From Patescibacteria group bacterium (lineage in GTDB: Bacteria > Patescibacteriota > Microgenomatia > UBA12405): DNA of 60,925 bases. The notes under the pieces are model-generated. The model was not told the origin of the DNA. It searched no databases and saw only the letters and a program-made list of their open reading frames with translations. Positions 10,506 to 19,588 of the stretch are shown piece by piece. Both the position numbers and the translations under genes were made by a program. The stretch spans positions 1 through 60,925 of the forward strand of contig JAHIPV010000012.1 in NCBI GenBank assembly GCA_018902845.1, in the 5' to 3' direction. Numbering within the stretch: the stretch's first letter is position 1; each line of letters opens with the position of its first letter.

Positions 10506-11591
10506 ATGAACACCGTTCTCGATTTCCAAAAGATCAAAGAAAAATTATTTCGCCTAGCCAAAAAAAATAACTATCTGACCAACGATGAAATCCTGGAACT
10601 GATTTTAGAACCATACAAATATATTAACGAAATAGACGATATTTTTGATTCGCTTTTTGATAAGGGTATCAATGTTTTCGACAAAATTGCCGAAGAGAAA
10701 GATATGTCTTCCGATTTAGAAGGTCCTCGTAGCATCAATTTAGCCACTCTTGTCAATCCAAAGGCCGGAGTTGATTCCGTTCGTATGTATCTTAAGGAAA
10801 TTGGCAAAATCGACCTTTTGACTTTTAAAGAAGAAATAGAATTAGCCCAAGCTATCGAAAGAGGCTCAGAAGCCGCCAGAGAATGGCTTACCAGCGCCAA
10901 TCTTAGGCTAGTTGTTTCTATTGCCAAAAAATATATCGGTAGAGGCCTAAGCTTTCTTGATCTTGTACAGGAGGGGAATCAAGGTCTTATGCGGGCTGTA
11001 GAAAAATTTGACTGGCGCCGTGGTTTTAAATTTTCCACTTATGCGACTTGGTGGATTCGTCAAGCTATCACCCGTGCTATAGCCGATCAAGCCAAAACCA
11101 TTCGTATTCCTGTTCACATGGTTGAAACTATCAACAAAGTTTACAAAGCCACCAGAGCATTAACCCAAAAACTTGGCAAAGAACCGACTATTGAGCAAAT
11201 AGCCGAAGAAGTTGGTGTGACAGTAGAAAAGGTAGAAGAAATTTACAGAATATCTCAAGACACTACCTCGTTATCTACTCCAGTAGGGGACGACGAGGAT
11301 TCTTTTCTGGGTGATTTTATCGAAGATACTACTCAGGCATCTCCATACGAAGAAGCCTCAAGAGATTTATTAAGAGAATCGGTAGAAGACGTATTGGATT
11401 CTTTAGATGAAAGAGAAGCAAAAGTATTAGGATACAGATTTGGTCTTTTTGGAGAAACCCCTAAAACTTTAGAAGAAGTTGGCAGGGTTTTTAATGTTAC
11501 CCGCGAACGCATTCGTCAGATAGAAGCCAAAGCATTACGCAAACTCCGCCACCCCTCCCGTCGCAAAAAACTCCAAGACTATCTAAACTAA
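10506..11591 (+). CDS. rpoD: RNA polymerase primary sigma factor (sigma-70)
   Basis: [79 protein letters not shown]. Confidence 0.95.
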   Translation: MNTVLDFQKIKEKLFRLAKKNNYLTNDEILELILEPYKYINEIDDIFDSLFDKGINVFDKIAEEKDMSSDLEGPRSINLATLVNPKAGVDSVRMYLKEIGKIDLLTFKEEIELAQAIERGSEAAREWLTSANLRLVVSIAKKYIGRGLSFLDLVQEGNQGLMRAVEKFDWRRGFKFSTYATWWIRQAITRAIADQAKTIRIPVHMVETINKVYKATRALTQKLGKEPTIEQIAEEVGVTVEKVEEIYRISQDTTSLSTPVGDDEDSFLGDFIEDTTQASPYEEASRDLLRESVEDVLDSLDEREAKVLGYRFGLFGETPKTLEEVGRVFNVTRERIRQIEAKALRKLRHPSRRKKLQDYLN

Positions 11592-11603
11592 AGGGAAAAC
11601 CCT

Positions 11604-11648
11604 TGTCATTGCGAGGACTCCGATTAATCGGAGGACGTGGCAACCTGT
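11604..11648. repeat. Palindromic repeat TTGTCATTGCGAGGACTCCGATTAATCGGAGGACGTGGCAACC
   Basis: Related to the copy at 5559-5597; contains internal palindrome CTCCGATTAATCGGAG. Confidence 0.6.
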
Positions 11649-11758
11649 CCGCCTCTGGAGGATCCCGTGGGAGTTTAAACTCTTTTTTCTGGATTATTTC
11701 CAAAAACTAAACTATAATCAAGCACGCCTTTGCACCTTAAACTCTTAATTTTTTATTT

Positions 11759-11893
11759 TCAACTCTCATTGAAAATTGGAATTTGAAAATTCTTTAGTCC
11801 GCCTTTGGTGGAGAAAATTAGCCAAGCTTCAACTCTCATTGAAAATTGAAAATTGCGTAGCAAAGCGAAGTCCGCCTTTGGCGGAAAAATTAG
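11759..11893 (+). repeat. Two imperfect direct repeats (TCAACTCTCATTGAAAATTG...GTCCGCCTTTGGYGGARAAAATTAG)
   Basis: Copy 1 about 11759-11821, copy 2 about 11829-11893. Confidence 0.7.
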
Positions 11894-11905
11894 AAATTAA
11901 TATAA

Positions 11906-11977
11906 TCCCCTGTAGCTCAATGGTAGAGCATTCGACTGTTAATCGAAGGGTTCGTGGTTCGAGTCCACGCGGGGGAG
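11906..11977 (+). tRNA. tRNA-Asn (GTT)
   Basis: TCCCCTGTAGCTCAATGGTAGAGCATTCGACTGTTAATCGAAGGGTTCGTGGTTCGAGTCCACGCGGGGGAG; paired acceptor, anticodon GTT. Confidence 0.95.
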
Positions 11978-13525
11978 CCTAGTCGTACTTAATATAACAG
12001 TATTGGCCTGTTGAAGCACATCAATAATCGGTTGGAATTTAATTTCAGCTATTTTTTTGTCTTTTATCAAAAACTCCTTAAAGAAAAAATGGAGATATGC
12101 CTTCTTAAGGTAAATATCTGCCTCTTTGTAGGCTTTTGCAATGTCTTGAGTAATAGCCATAACTTCTTCAATAAGATTTATGTCAACCGTTCTCACTTTG
12201 TCAATTTCCAATAGTTCTGTCTGAATATCTAGGAGGTCAGAATCTATTTTGGTAATAAGTCGTTTGTAGGTATCTCTATCAAACGTTCCTTCAAGCAATT
12301 CTTCCTCCAGTTTATCTCTCTTTAATTCAATTGCCACCTTTCGGTTGTTGATGGCCTTTTTAGATGCTTGAACTCTTTCTGTTGTATTGCTGTATACCTG
12401 ACTGATATTTCTTTTTACCGCTTCAATAAATTCGGGTTTAAATTGCAGTTTTTCTATTTCCTGTTCAACTTGTCCTTCTAGGTTCTCTAACAAGACATAT
12501 TTCTCCTTACAGCCTGTCCCACGTTTACCAAGACCTGAGCAATGATAATACCCTATCTTTCCACCTCGTGATTTAAACCTAGGGCCGTAATGCCATTCAG
12601 CTACAAACCTTCTGCCACAATTCTGACAAAACACGAAACCGTTTAATAAGAAATTATGCTTTCTTTTTCGGATACCGTAATCACCTTTACCTGCCAAGAT
12701 GTTTTGTACAATATCGAATATCGGTTTAGTAATTAATGGCTTATGTTTACCCATAACTTCTAGCCCTTTCCAACGCATTAGGCCGTAACAAAACGGATTA
12801 GTCAGAATCTTATAAACAGCCGAATAGTGAAGTTTTTTACCCAATCTGCCCTCAACCCCATTTTTTGTTAGAAATTGTGTAATTGAATAAATACTGTGGT
12901 CCCCAGTCGCATACATCATATAGGCTTGAGTAATAAATGGGGCTGTCTTTTCATCTTGGACTACTATCCTTTGGTCATAGCTTCCTGTCGGATTAGGATT
13001 AATGATATTTTTAAAACCCAATGTTGCAAATGCGGGCCAGATACCACTTTTAAGCTTTTCTCTAGCAGTTTGTTTTACTTTATAAGAAGTGAGTTTTGGT
13101 TGGATAGAATTTACCACTGCCAATAACTCGTCAATAGCTTCAGAAAAAGGATTGTTTTCATCAACCACCATTCCTGTTAGGGGAATGGTTTTAACCCCAT
13201 ACTTTTCTAGCTGTTTTTTTATAAACAAATATTCGAATGTATTTCTGGAGATACGGGAAGAATCCTGGACAACTAAATAGGATATATCGCCTTTGGAGCA
13301 ACGTACTAGCATCTCTTGAAGGGCAGGGCGGTTCATACTTGTACCACTTATTCCATTTTCCATATAAATATCTTCCGCTAGTTCACCACCTATTTCCTGT
13401 ATCTTTTCGAGAATTTTTGTTTTTTGAACATCGAGAGAAAGACCATTCTCCGCCTGGGAAATCGTACTTACCCTGTCGTACCCCAGGCACAAAGGAATAC
13501 TATTTTTTTCATTCTCTATTTTCAT
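11939..13525 (-). CDS. Large serine recombinase (int1), C-terminus reading into tRNA-Asn
   Basis: Resolvase N-terminus GYDRVSTISQAENGLSLDVQ, SRISRN; recombinase zinc ribbon CQNCGRRF...YHCSG. Confidence 0.9.
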   Translation of the reverse strand: MKIENEKNSIPLCLGYDRVSTISQAENGLSLDVQKTKILEKIQEIGGELAEDIYMENGISGTSMNRPALQEMLVRCSKGDISYLVVQDSSRISRNTFEYLFIKKQLEKYGVKTIPLTGMVVDENNPFSEAIDELLAVVNSIQPKLTSYKVKQTAREKLKSGIWPAFATLGFKNIINPNPTGSYDQRIVVQDEKTAPFITQAYMMYATGDHSIYSITQFLTKNGVEGRLGKKLHYSAVYKILTNPFCYGLMRWKGLEVMGKHKPLITKPIFDIVQNILAGKGDYGIRKRKHNFLLNGFVFCQNCGRRFVAEWHYGPRFKSRGGKIGYYHCSGLGKRGTGCKEKYVLLENLEGQVEQEIEKLQFKPEFIEAVKRNISQVYSNTTERVQASKKAINNRKVAIELKRDKLEEELLEGTFDRDTYKRLITKIDSDLLDIQTELLEIDKVRTVDINLIEEVMAITQDIAKAYKEADIYLKKAYLHFFFKEFLIKDKKIAEIKFQPIIDVLQQANTVILSTTRLPRVDSNHEPFD

Positions 13526-13527
13526 AA

Positions 13528-13722
13528 TTATCTACTATTTAATAACCCTATAACATTATTATAAGAACTATCTTTGTGGGAAACGACTGGTGCATTCTTT
13601 ATTTGTTTCAGTACCATTTCAACCCATAATTTAGCCATCTCATTTATATCAACCTCACCTCCAATAGGGGGGTGGGTAGGATTGCATTGTTCTTTGATTG
13701 ATATTGATTGGCTGGTTGTCAT
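13528..13722 (-). CDS. Small hypothetical protein
   Basis: ORF immediately upstream of int1, same strand. Confidence 0.4.
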   Translation of the reverse strand: MTTSQSISIKEQCNPTHPPIGGEVDINEMAKLWVEMVLKQIKNAPVVSHKDSSYNNVIGLLNSR

Positions 13723-13728
13723 AGTCGT

Positions 13729-13917
13729 TCAGTGGGAAAAACATATCTCCCCATATAATTTCAAGAGGGCGGACGTGACCTCTAATAGGTCATCACTTAC
13801 GAAATTAATAAGACTCTTTTGACTTAGCTTTAAAAGTGCCCTTTTAACTCTTCTAAAAATAGAATGTCCTATTACTTGAGAAGTTATATTTTTAATAGTC
13901 ATTTCAATGTTTTTCAT
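13729..13917 (-). CDS. Small hypothetical protein
   Basis: ORF packed between neighbours on the same strand, overlapping 13904..14407. Confidence 0.4.
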   Translation of the reverse strand: MKNIEMTIKNITSQVIGHSIFRRVKRALLKLSQKSLINFVSDDLLEVTSALLKLYGEICFSH

Positions 13918-14407
13918 ATTCGTTTAACTTGGGTTTAATTACGACAGTGGTATGTTCTTTAAGTCCCATTTCTTCAAGTTTTCTTCGACACTTTTCCAGA
14001 CCTTTTAAGCTTCTTTTACCTTTTCCTTTTAGATAAGTATTAATAGATGGAACTACAGTTTCGTTATGGATAGGAACTTTCTTTCCTGACTGAGGGGGAC
14101 TTGAGGTTTGTGATGGTACGGAAATAAGCTTCCTGTCGGTATCAAGAAGTTTTTGAACATGATAGGTGTTGCTTCTATTCCATCCACTCCTTTTCCTTGA
14201 TACCAGCCCAGCCCCTATAAGCTCGTTCAATAACGTTCTTATGTGCTTATCGGTGTAGCCAAGAATTTTTCCTAAAGTGATTTGGCTAGGGAAACAATAT
14301 TCATCTTTACCACAATATTTCAACAGGACACAGTAGAGAAATCGAGCCGGGACAGGCAACTGCGATTGTCCAAATATTTGGTTAGGAATAATTGTAAAGT
14401 TTTTCAT
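13904..14407 (-). CDS. Helix-turn-helix (replication initiator/MarR-like winged helix) protein
   Basis: LLKYCGKDEYCFPSQITLGKILGYTDKHIRTLLNELIGAGLVSRKR. Confidence 0.7.
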   Translation of the reverse strand: MKNFTIIPNQIFGQSQLPVPARFLYCVLLKYCGKDEYCFPSQITLGKILGYTDKHIRTLLNELIGAGLVSRKRSGWNRSNTYHVQKLLDTDRKLISVPSQTSSPPQSGKKVPIHNETVVPSINTYLKGKGKRSLKGLEKCRRKLEEMGLKEHTTVVIKPKLNEYEKH

Positions 14408-14525
14408 GCTTCTAAAGAAAATGTTTATTACTGACTACATTCTCTCTAGAAACAAACAGGCAAAATATACCAATTGAAAGACTTGTTTATGGGATATGCA
14501 ATATAGAAGCCTCTAGGTTGCAGGG

Positions 14526-15329
14526 TTACAAAGCCAGCCGTTTTTCGTAAGTCTTGACTGCCTTGAGTATATCAAGATAGGTTGTAGTTTCGTTTTCAAA
14601 TTTTTCTACCCACTCATCAGCTATTACTTGATATGTTTTTCCTTTTATTCTTTCCCAATACCATTCTCTATATTTTCTGATATTCGGAGCAATATCTACT
14701 CGTGGCCGATAATAAGAGAGCCTTTTATCAGTGCTGTATAAATCATTTATTTTGCGTAGAGCATCTTTGACATTCTCGTAGGTACTGGTTGGAGATATAA
14801 AAATAGCCGCTTGAGGTAACTTAAAATAACTTGCGGTTACGTAGGCATTGCTACTCTCTATAATTTCTGTCGATGTTGGGTGAAATGATTCATCCACTGC
14901 CATTCCGCAGTAAATTGCCTGTCTTATTGCTTCACCAAAATATGGGGGACGGTTAAACCGAATACAAACAAGGTCGATTTCAGTGGCAACCAACCGGTAC
15001 ATGTCCATTTCTTTCTCTATCCCGCCGGAACCAAAGAATGATTCGTTTTTTTCAATAAATTCTTTAATTTCTTCTACCTCTTTATATTTTGAAAGGTTAA
15101 TTTTCTTTTTCTCTTTACTGTTAAATGGTTTATCATAGGCTTCGTCTATAAATTCTTCAGGACCGACAATTTCTCTTATTCCTAAGTCATTTCTTAAAAT
15201 AGGAAGCAAATCGAGAAACTCTGGTTTGTCAAAAAGCAAGCAAAGTTCCTGAAAAGAGGTGTCACTTTTAGCCCCAATTTCAATTTTTAAATCCAAAAGA
15301 TAAACCTTATCATTTTTTTTAATTCTCAT
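14526..15329 (-). CDS. Element-conserved hypothetical protein, family A
   Basis: C-terminal homology to 38424..39104 (WYWERIKGKTYQVIA vs WYWKVRKGMTYRQIA). Confidence 0.65.
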   Translation of the reverse strand: MRIKKNDKVYLLDLKIEIGAKSDTSFQELCLLFDKPEFLDLLPILRNDLGIREIVGPEEFIDEAYDKPFNSKEKKKINLSKYKEVEEIKEFIEKNESFFGSGGIEKEMDMYRLVATEIDLVCIRFNRPPYFGEAIRQAIYCGMAVDESFHPTSTEIIESSNAYVTASYFKLPQAAIFISPTSTYENVKDALRKINDLYSTDKRLSYYRPRVDIAPNIRKYREWYWERIKGKTYQVIADEWVEKFENETTTYLDILKAVKTYEKRLAL

Positions 15330-15434
15330 AATTCTCTTTTACTATCAGTTTACCAAAAAAGAACCGTCAGTTATGACGACTCCTATTGATTGAGAATATC
15401 TATTTATTACGAAACTTTTTCTTCAACGAATTAG

Positions 15435-16320
15435 TTAATCTTTTACATTAACAACCGACCCCCCTAGCCAAGAAGAACCACCAACATTATTCCCATTCAA
15501 ATCAACAAGTTCCATGCGACACTTATCTTTCTCATCTTCTAAAAAATAACTCTGAGACCATAATGACCAGAGATTTTGAGTTGCTTGCAGTCTTACTTGT
15601 TTAAGCTGAGAATGCCACGTGTTTCTGACTTTTACGACAATAGAACACTCATTTGTACTAGCGTATTTATAACTGATTGACTCTATAAATTGATTCATTC
15701 CTGTATCGTCTAATTTTTTTATGTAGTCTTGAAGGATTTTTTTCCTGTTTTCAATAAGATTTTTCACTTGTCTTTCCTCGTTCTCTTGAGCAATTTTGCT
15801 ATTTCTTTGTTCCTGATATTCGGTGTTGGATAGCACTAAAACATAAATAGCTTTAAGTTTTGGGATAGAGATACTGTATTTTTTAGCAACCTCAGTATTT
15901 ACAGCTTTCTCATCGGTAGATTTGCCGGGTAGGGTATTATCAATGGCTTCGTCCAACTTTGTCTCATATGTTTCATAAATTTCTATCTCTTTTGTTGTAG
16001 GTCTTGCTTTCGTTACTTTATCAACTATTTGCTCGGCTTGTTCAGTTGATATTTGGAATTGTTCAGCAGTTAAAGAAATGGCGTTTTTGTGTAAATTTTT
16101 GTCTATGATTTGTGCTACATTCAATACCTGTCGGTAATTTTCATCATATTTATAAAAAATCTCTCTTTCGTTTTCTGTAACAGCAATTACTGGTTGTACT
16201 GTGGTGGTTGGAATTGGAACAGCAGAGTCGACACTTTTATCGGTTGTTTTGCTTGCTTTTGAACCAACAAAACCTATAAAAATAATTATTCCAATTACTA
16301 TCAAGAATACCTTTTTCATA
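15435..16320 (-). CDS. Hypothetical single-TM protein
   Basis: Likely start is internal Met MKKVFLIVIGIIIFIGF rather than the ORF start at 16454. Confidence 0.6.
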
Positions 16321-16412
16321 ATTCTCCTTAAATATATCTTAGTATTTCTTAGAGAAGAAAACAAGGGATATTTGAGGCTAAATCTATAATTGTGGTTTAT
16401 TAAAATTTCAGT

Positions 16413-16658
16413 ATGGATATACCACAATGTCATGGTATGCCAAAAACTAGTCAACAGACACTACAAGCATTAGGAAAAAAACTTAAAAAACTGAGAAAAG
16501 AACGTGATTTAACACAAGAAGAATTAGCTGAACAACTAAGGATTTCTACGGTTTATGTGGGGTTTCTTGAAGCAGGAAAGGGAAGTCCTTCCCTAAAGCT
16601 TCTGATGAAAATATCTCGTAAGTTTAAGGTAAAGGTAGAAGATTTGTTTCATAGGTAA
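16413..16658 (+). CDS. XRE-family regulator, possible R-M controller
   Basis: LGKKLKKLRKERDLTQEELAEQLRISTVYVGFLEAGKGSPSLKLLMKIS; just upstream of the R-M genes. Confidence 0.75.
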   Translation: MDIPQCHGMPKTSQQTLQALGKKLKKLRKERDLTQEELAEQLRISTVYVGFLEAGKGSPSLKLLMKISRKFKVKVEDLFHR

Positions 16659-16761
16659 AGTATGATTTCTAGGGCTATTTATTGGTGAATGTACGGGGTA
16701 AATCGTGTCAAAAAGTGCTAGAATAAGACTGTTTAGGTAGTAGAAAATTTAGAAACATTTC

Positions 16762-19029
16762 ATGAAATTAACAGATAACGAAAAACGTGACGTAATTAAG
16801 TATTTAGAAGCGAGTAAGCCACTTCCTGAAAAATATCGTTTTCTCTTATTTGATGGTGACCGAGAGGTTGAGCTTTTGTGGAATGGAAAGACTAATGAGG
16901 TCACAAATGTGGTTTTACCTTTTCAAGTAATTGAGCAAATCGATGAACCGAGAAGTGACGCCAAATTTGGTATGCAGGAGACACTTTTTGATACTTCTGG
17001 TAGACAGTTAACAGGTTGGACAAATAAACTTATTTGGGGTGACAACAAACTTATTCTTTCTTCATTAAAAAATGGTCCACTTCGAAAAGAAATTGAAGCA
17101 CAAGGTGGACTAAAACTTGTCTATATTGACCCTCCATTTGATGTTGGCGCAGATTTTTCAATGGATATTGAAATAGGCGAAGAAAGTTTTACAAAGAAAC
17201 CATCTGTTATTGAAGAAATTGCTTATCGTGATACCTGGGGTAAGGGAGCAGATAGTTTTATCGCCATGATTTATGAAAGATTGAAATTAACATACGGACT
17301 TCTAGCAGAAGATGGAAGTATTTATGTACATTGCGACGAAAGAGTTTCCTCCTACACTAAATTAGTATTGGATGAAATCTTCGGAAGTAAAAATTTTCAG
17401 AACGAAATAATCTACAGAAATACAGACCCCAAAAATAATACTACAAAAAAATATAGTCGTATTCATCAAACGATTTTCTTTTATACAAAAAGTAACAATT
17501 ACTTTCTGAATAACAAAGGTATCTCAAGTGATTCAGCAATTAACGAATACTCATATTTAATGTGTACTGACGGAACTGTAAGGTCAGCAAGTGAATTTAA
17601 TGGCAATAATGGTAGATTATTTAAACTAGAAAATACAACTGCTCCTAAATACACACCATCTAGAAAATTTGAGTGGTACGGATATACACCAAAGAATGGG
17701 TGGCGCTACAACAAAGAGAAAATGGATGATTTATTTAAGGAAGGGAAAATATTGTTAAAAAACAACAAAGCGAGTTCAAGGTGTCATGTTAAATTTTTAG
17801 ATACTGTTTCAGGTTCGGTGAAATCTTCTCTTTGGACTCAAGAAGGAAATGTAAAAGGTGGAACGATATATCCAACACAAAAACCTGAAGAGTTGTTGGA
17901 GCAGATAATTAGTGCTTCTTCGAACGAAGGAGATATCGTGGCAGATTTTTTCTGTGGGTCGGGAACTACTTTGGCCGTTGCAGAAAAACTTGGCAGAAAA
18001 TGGATTGGGTCTGATTTGGGTAAGTTTGGTATACACACTTCACGAAAAAGACTAATTGGTGTCCAAAGAGAACTTAAAAAGGCAGGTAAAAACTTTCGGG
18101 CATTTGAAATATTAAATGTTGGAAGATATGAGAGAGAAAATTATTTAACAGTAAACGGTGATTTACGTGCCGAAGAAAGAGCTAAGCAAGCGGAAAGAAA
18201 AGAAAAAGAATTTGTCAATCTTATTATTTCCGCTTATAAAGCCGAACCAGTAGAAGGTTTTATAAATATTTCAGGTAAAAAACGAGATAGGTTAGTTGGA
18301 GTTGGTCCAATAAGTACCCCTGTATCTTCAAAGCTTATCCAAGATATTGTAAATGAGTGTAAAGACAAGAAGCTCACAAAGGTTGATGTGCTTGGTTTTG
18401 ACTATGAAATGGGCATGGACTTACAGGAATATAAAGACCAGGGGATTGATATTGCCTTCCGTATGATTCCAAGAGAAGTGTTTGACAAAAATGCTGTCGA
18501 AAAAGGTCAAGTTAGGTTTTATGACGTGGCTTATATAGAAGCAAAACCAATTGTAAAAGGAAAGGTAAATAACAAAGAGCTATCCATTGAGTTAACAGAT
18601 TTTTCAGTCTTTTATAACCAAGATGCTACCGAAGAAACATCAGAATCACTTCGACCAGGTGGAACTAAAGTTGTTGTTGAAAATGGACAGGTAGTTAAAC
18701 TTTCCAAAGATAAAGTTTCCGAACTAGTATCAAGAGAGATATTAACCAAAAAATGGAGTGATTGGATTGATTACTGGGCGGTAGATTATAATTTTGCCGA
18801 CAGAAAGGAAATTATTAGTGAAACCGATAAGGATGGAAATGTTGTTGAACGGTGGACAGGTGATTATGTCTTTGATAATGAATGGCAAAGTTTCAGAACC
18901 AAGAAAAATAGAAATCTTGAGTTAGTATCGGCTCCAAAGATAGTTATAAAAGGAATTTATAAAGTTGCCGTCAAAATTGTAGATATTTTTGGCAATGACA
19001 CAACCAGAGTTATCGAGGTAAATATATGA
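16762..19029 (+). CDS. Type III-like DNA methyltransferase (Mod)
   Basis: [40 protein letters not shown]. Confidence 0.9.
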   Translation: MKLTDNEKRDVIKYLEASKPLPEKYRFLLFDGDREVELLWNGKTNEVTNVVLPFQVIEQIDEPRSDAKFGMQETLFDTSGRQLTGWTNKLIWGDNKLILSSLKNGPLRKEIEAQGGLKLVYIDPPFDVGADFSMDIEIGEESFTKKPSVIEEIAYRDTWGKGADSFIAMIYERLKLTYGLLAEDGSIYVHCDERVSSYTKLVLDEIFGSKNFQNEIIYRNTDPKNNTTKKYSRIHQTIFFYTKSNNYFLNNKGISSDSAINEYSYLMCTDGTVRSASEFNGNNGRLFKLENTTAPKYTPSRKFEWYGYTPKNGWRYNKEKMDDLFKEGKILLKNNKASSRCHVKFLDTVSGSVKSSLWTQEGNVKGGTIYPTQKPEELLEQIISASSNEGDIVADFFCGSGTTLAVAEKLGRKWIGSDLGKFGIHTSRKRLIGVQRELKKAGKNFRAFEILNVGRYERENYLTVNGDLRAEERAKQAERKEKEFVNLIISAYKAEPVEGFINISGKKRDRLVGVGPISTPVSSKLIQDIVNECKDKKLTKVDVLGFDYEMGMDLQEYKDQGIDIAFRMIPREVFDKNAVEKGQVRFYDVAYIEAKPIVKGKVNNKELSIELTDFSVFYNQDATEETSESLRPGGTKVVVENGQVVKLSKDKVSELVSREILTKKWSDWIDYWAVDYNFADRKEIISETDKDGNVVERWTGDYVFDNEWQSFRTKKNRNLELVSAPKIVIKGIYKVAVKIVDIFGNDTTRVIEVNI

Positions 19030-19586
19030 ACTCTAAAAATAAAAAAAAGGTTCTACTCACAAAACCATTTGTACACGAAAATCTAGAATTTAAAAATGCT
19101 CTTCTTGAATATGCAAGACAATTAAAAAAGAATCCTAAAGATAATTTTGAATCCCAATTAATATCCGCAGTCTTGTATGCACAATTAGCAGAATACATGG
19201 CAAGTTTTCTTTTAGAAAGTTTAAGGCACTTAGTTTATGATATTACTTATTCTTTTAGTCAAGCCTTTGCTTTTATTGACACTCGAAACAGAGTTGGTGT
19301 TTCACTAGATAGAATAATTGAAGGGCTAAAGGAATTTTCTTTTTCAGATAAGCCAGACATATTAAGTCTATTAATTGAAGTAAAAGATGCAAGAAATGAC
19401 TTATTTCATAATTTAGTATCCAAATCTCAAGAAGACTTAAAAGAAATTGGAGAAGATATCATTACGATACAGGAAAAAACGGAAGTTATTATCCAAAAAT
19501 TGAATGTTGTTATACCAGGACTACAAAATGTATTCTATCCTGCTAACTTAAACAACAATCAACCCGAAGCAGATAAAACAAAATAA
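19026..19586 (+). CDS. HEPN-like protein between mod and res
   Basis: Helical protein with [12 protein letters not shown] (RNxxxH-type motif); overlaps mod stop and abuts res. Confidence 0.5.
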   Translation: MNSKNKKKVLLTKPFVHENLEFKNALLEYARQLKKNPKDNFESQLISAVLYAQLAEYMASFLLESLRHLVYDITYSFSQAFAFIDTRNRVGVSLDRIIEGLKEFSFSDKPDILSLLIEVKDARNDLFHNLVSKSQEDLKEIGEDIITIQEKTEVIIQKLNVVIPGLQNVFYPANLNNNQPEADKTK

Positions 19587-19588
19587 AT

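Noticed and set aside
10571-10927. 118-aa antisense ORF within rpoD
   Set aside because: Shadow ORF of a highly conserved gene
11776-11982. ORF ending in CSSMVEHSTVNRRVRGSSPRGGA
   Set aside because: Translation through tRNA-Asn and repeats, a common annotation artefact
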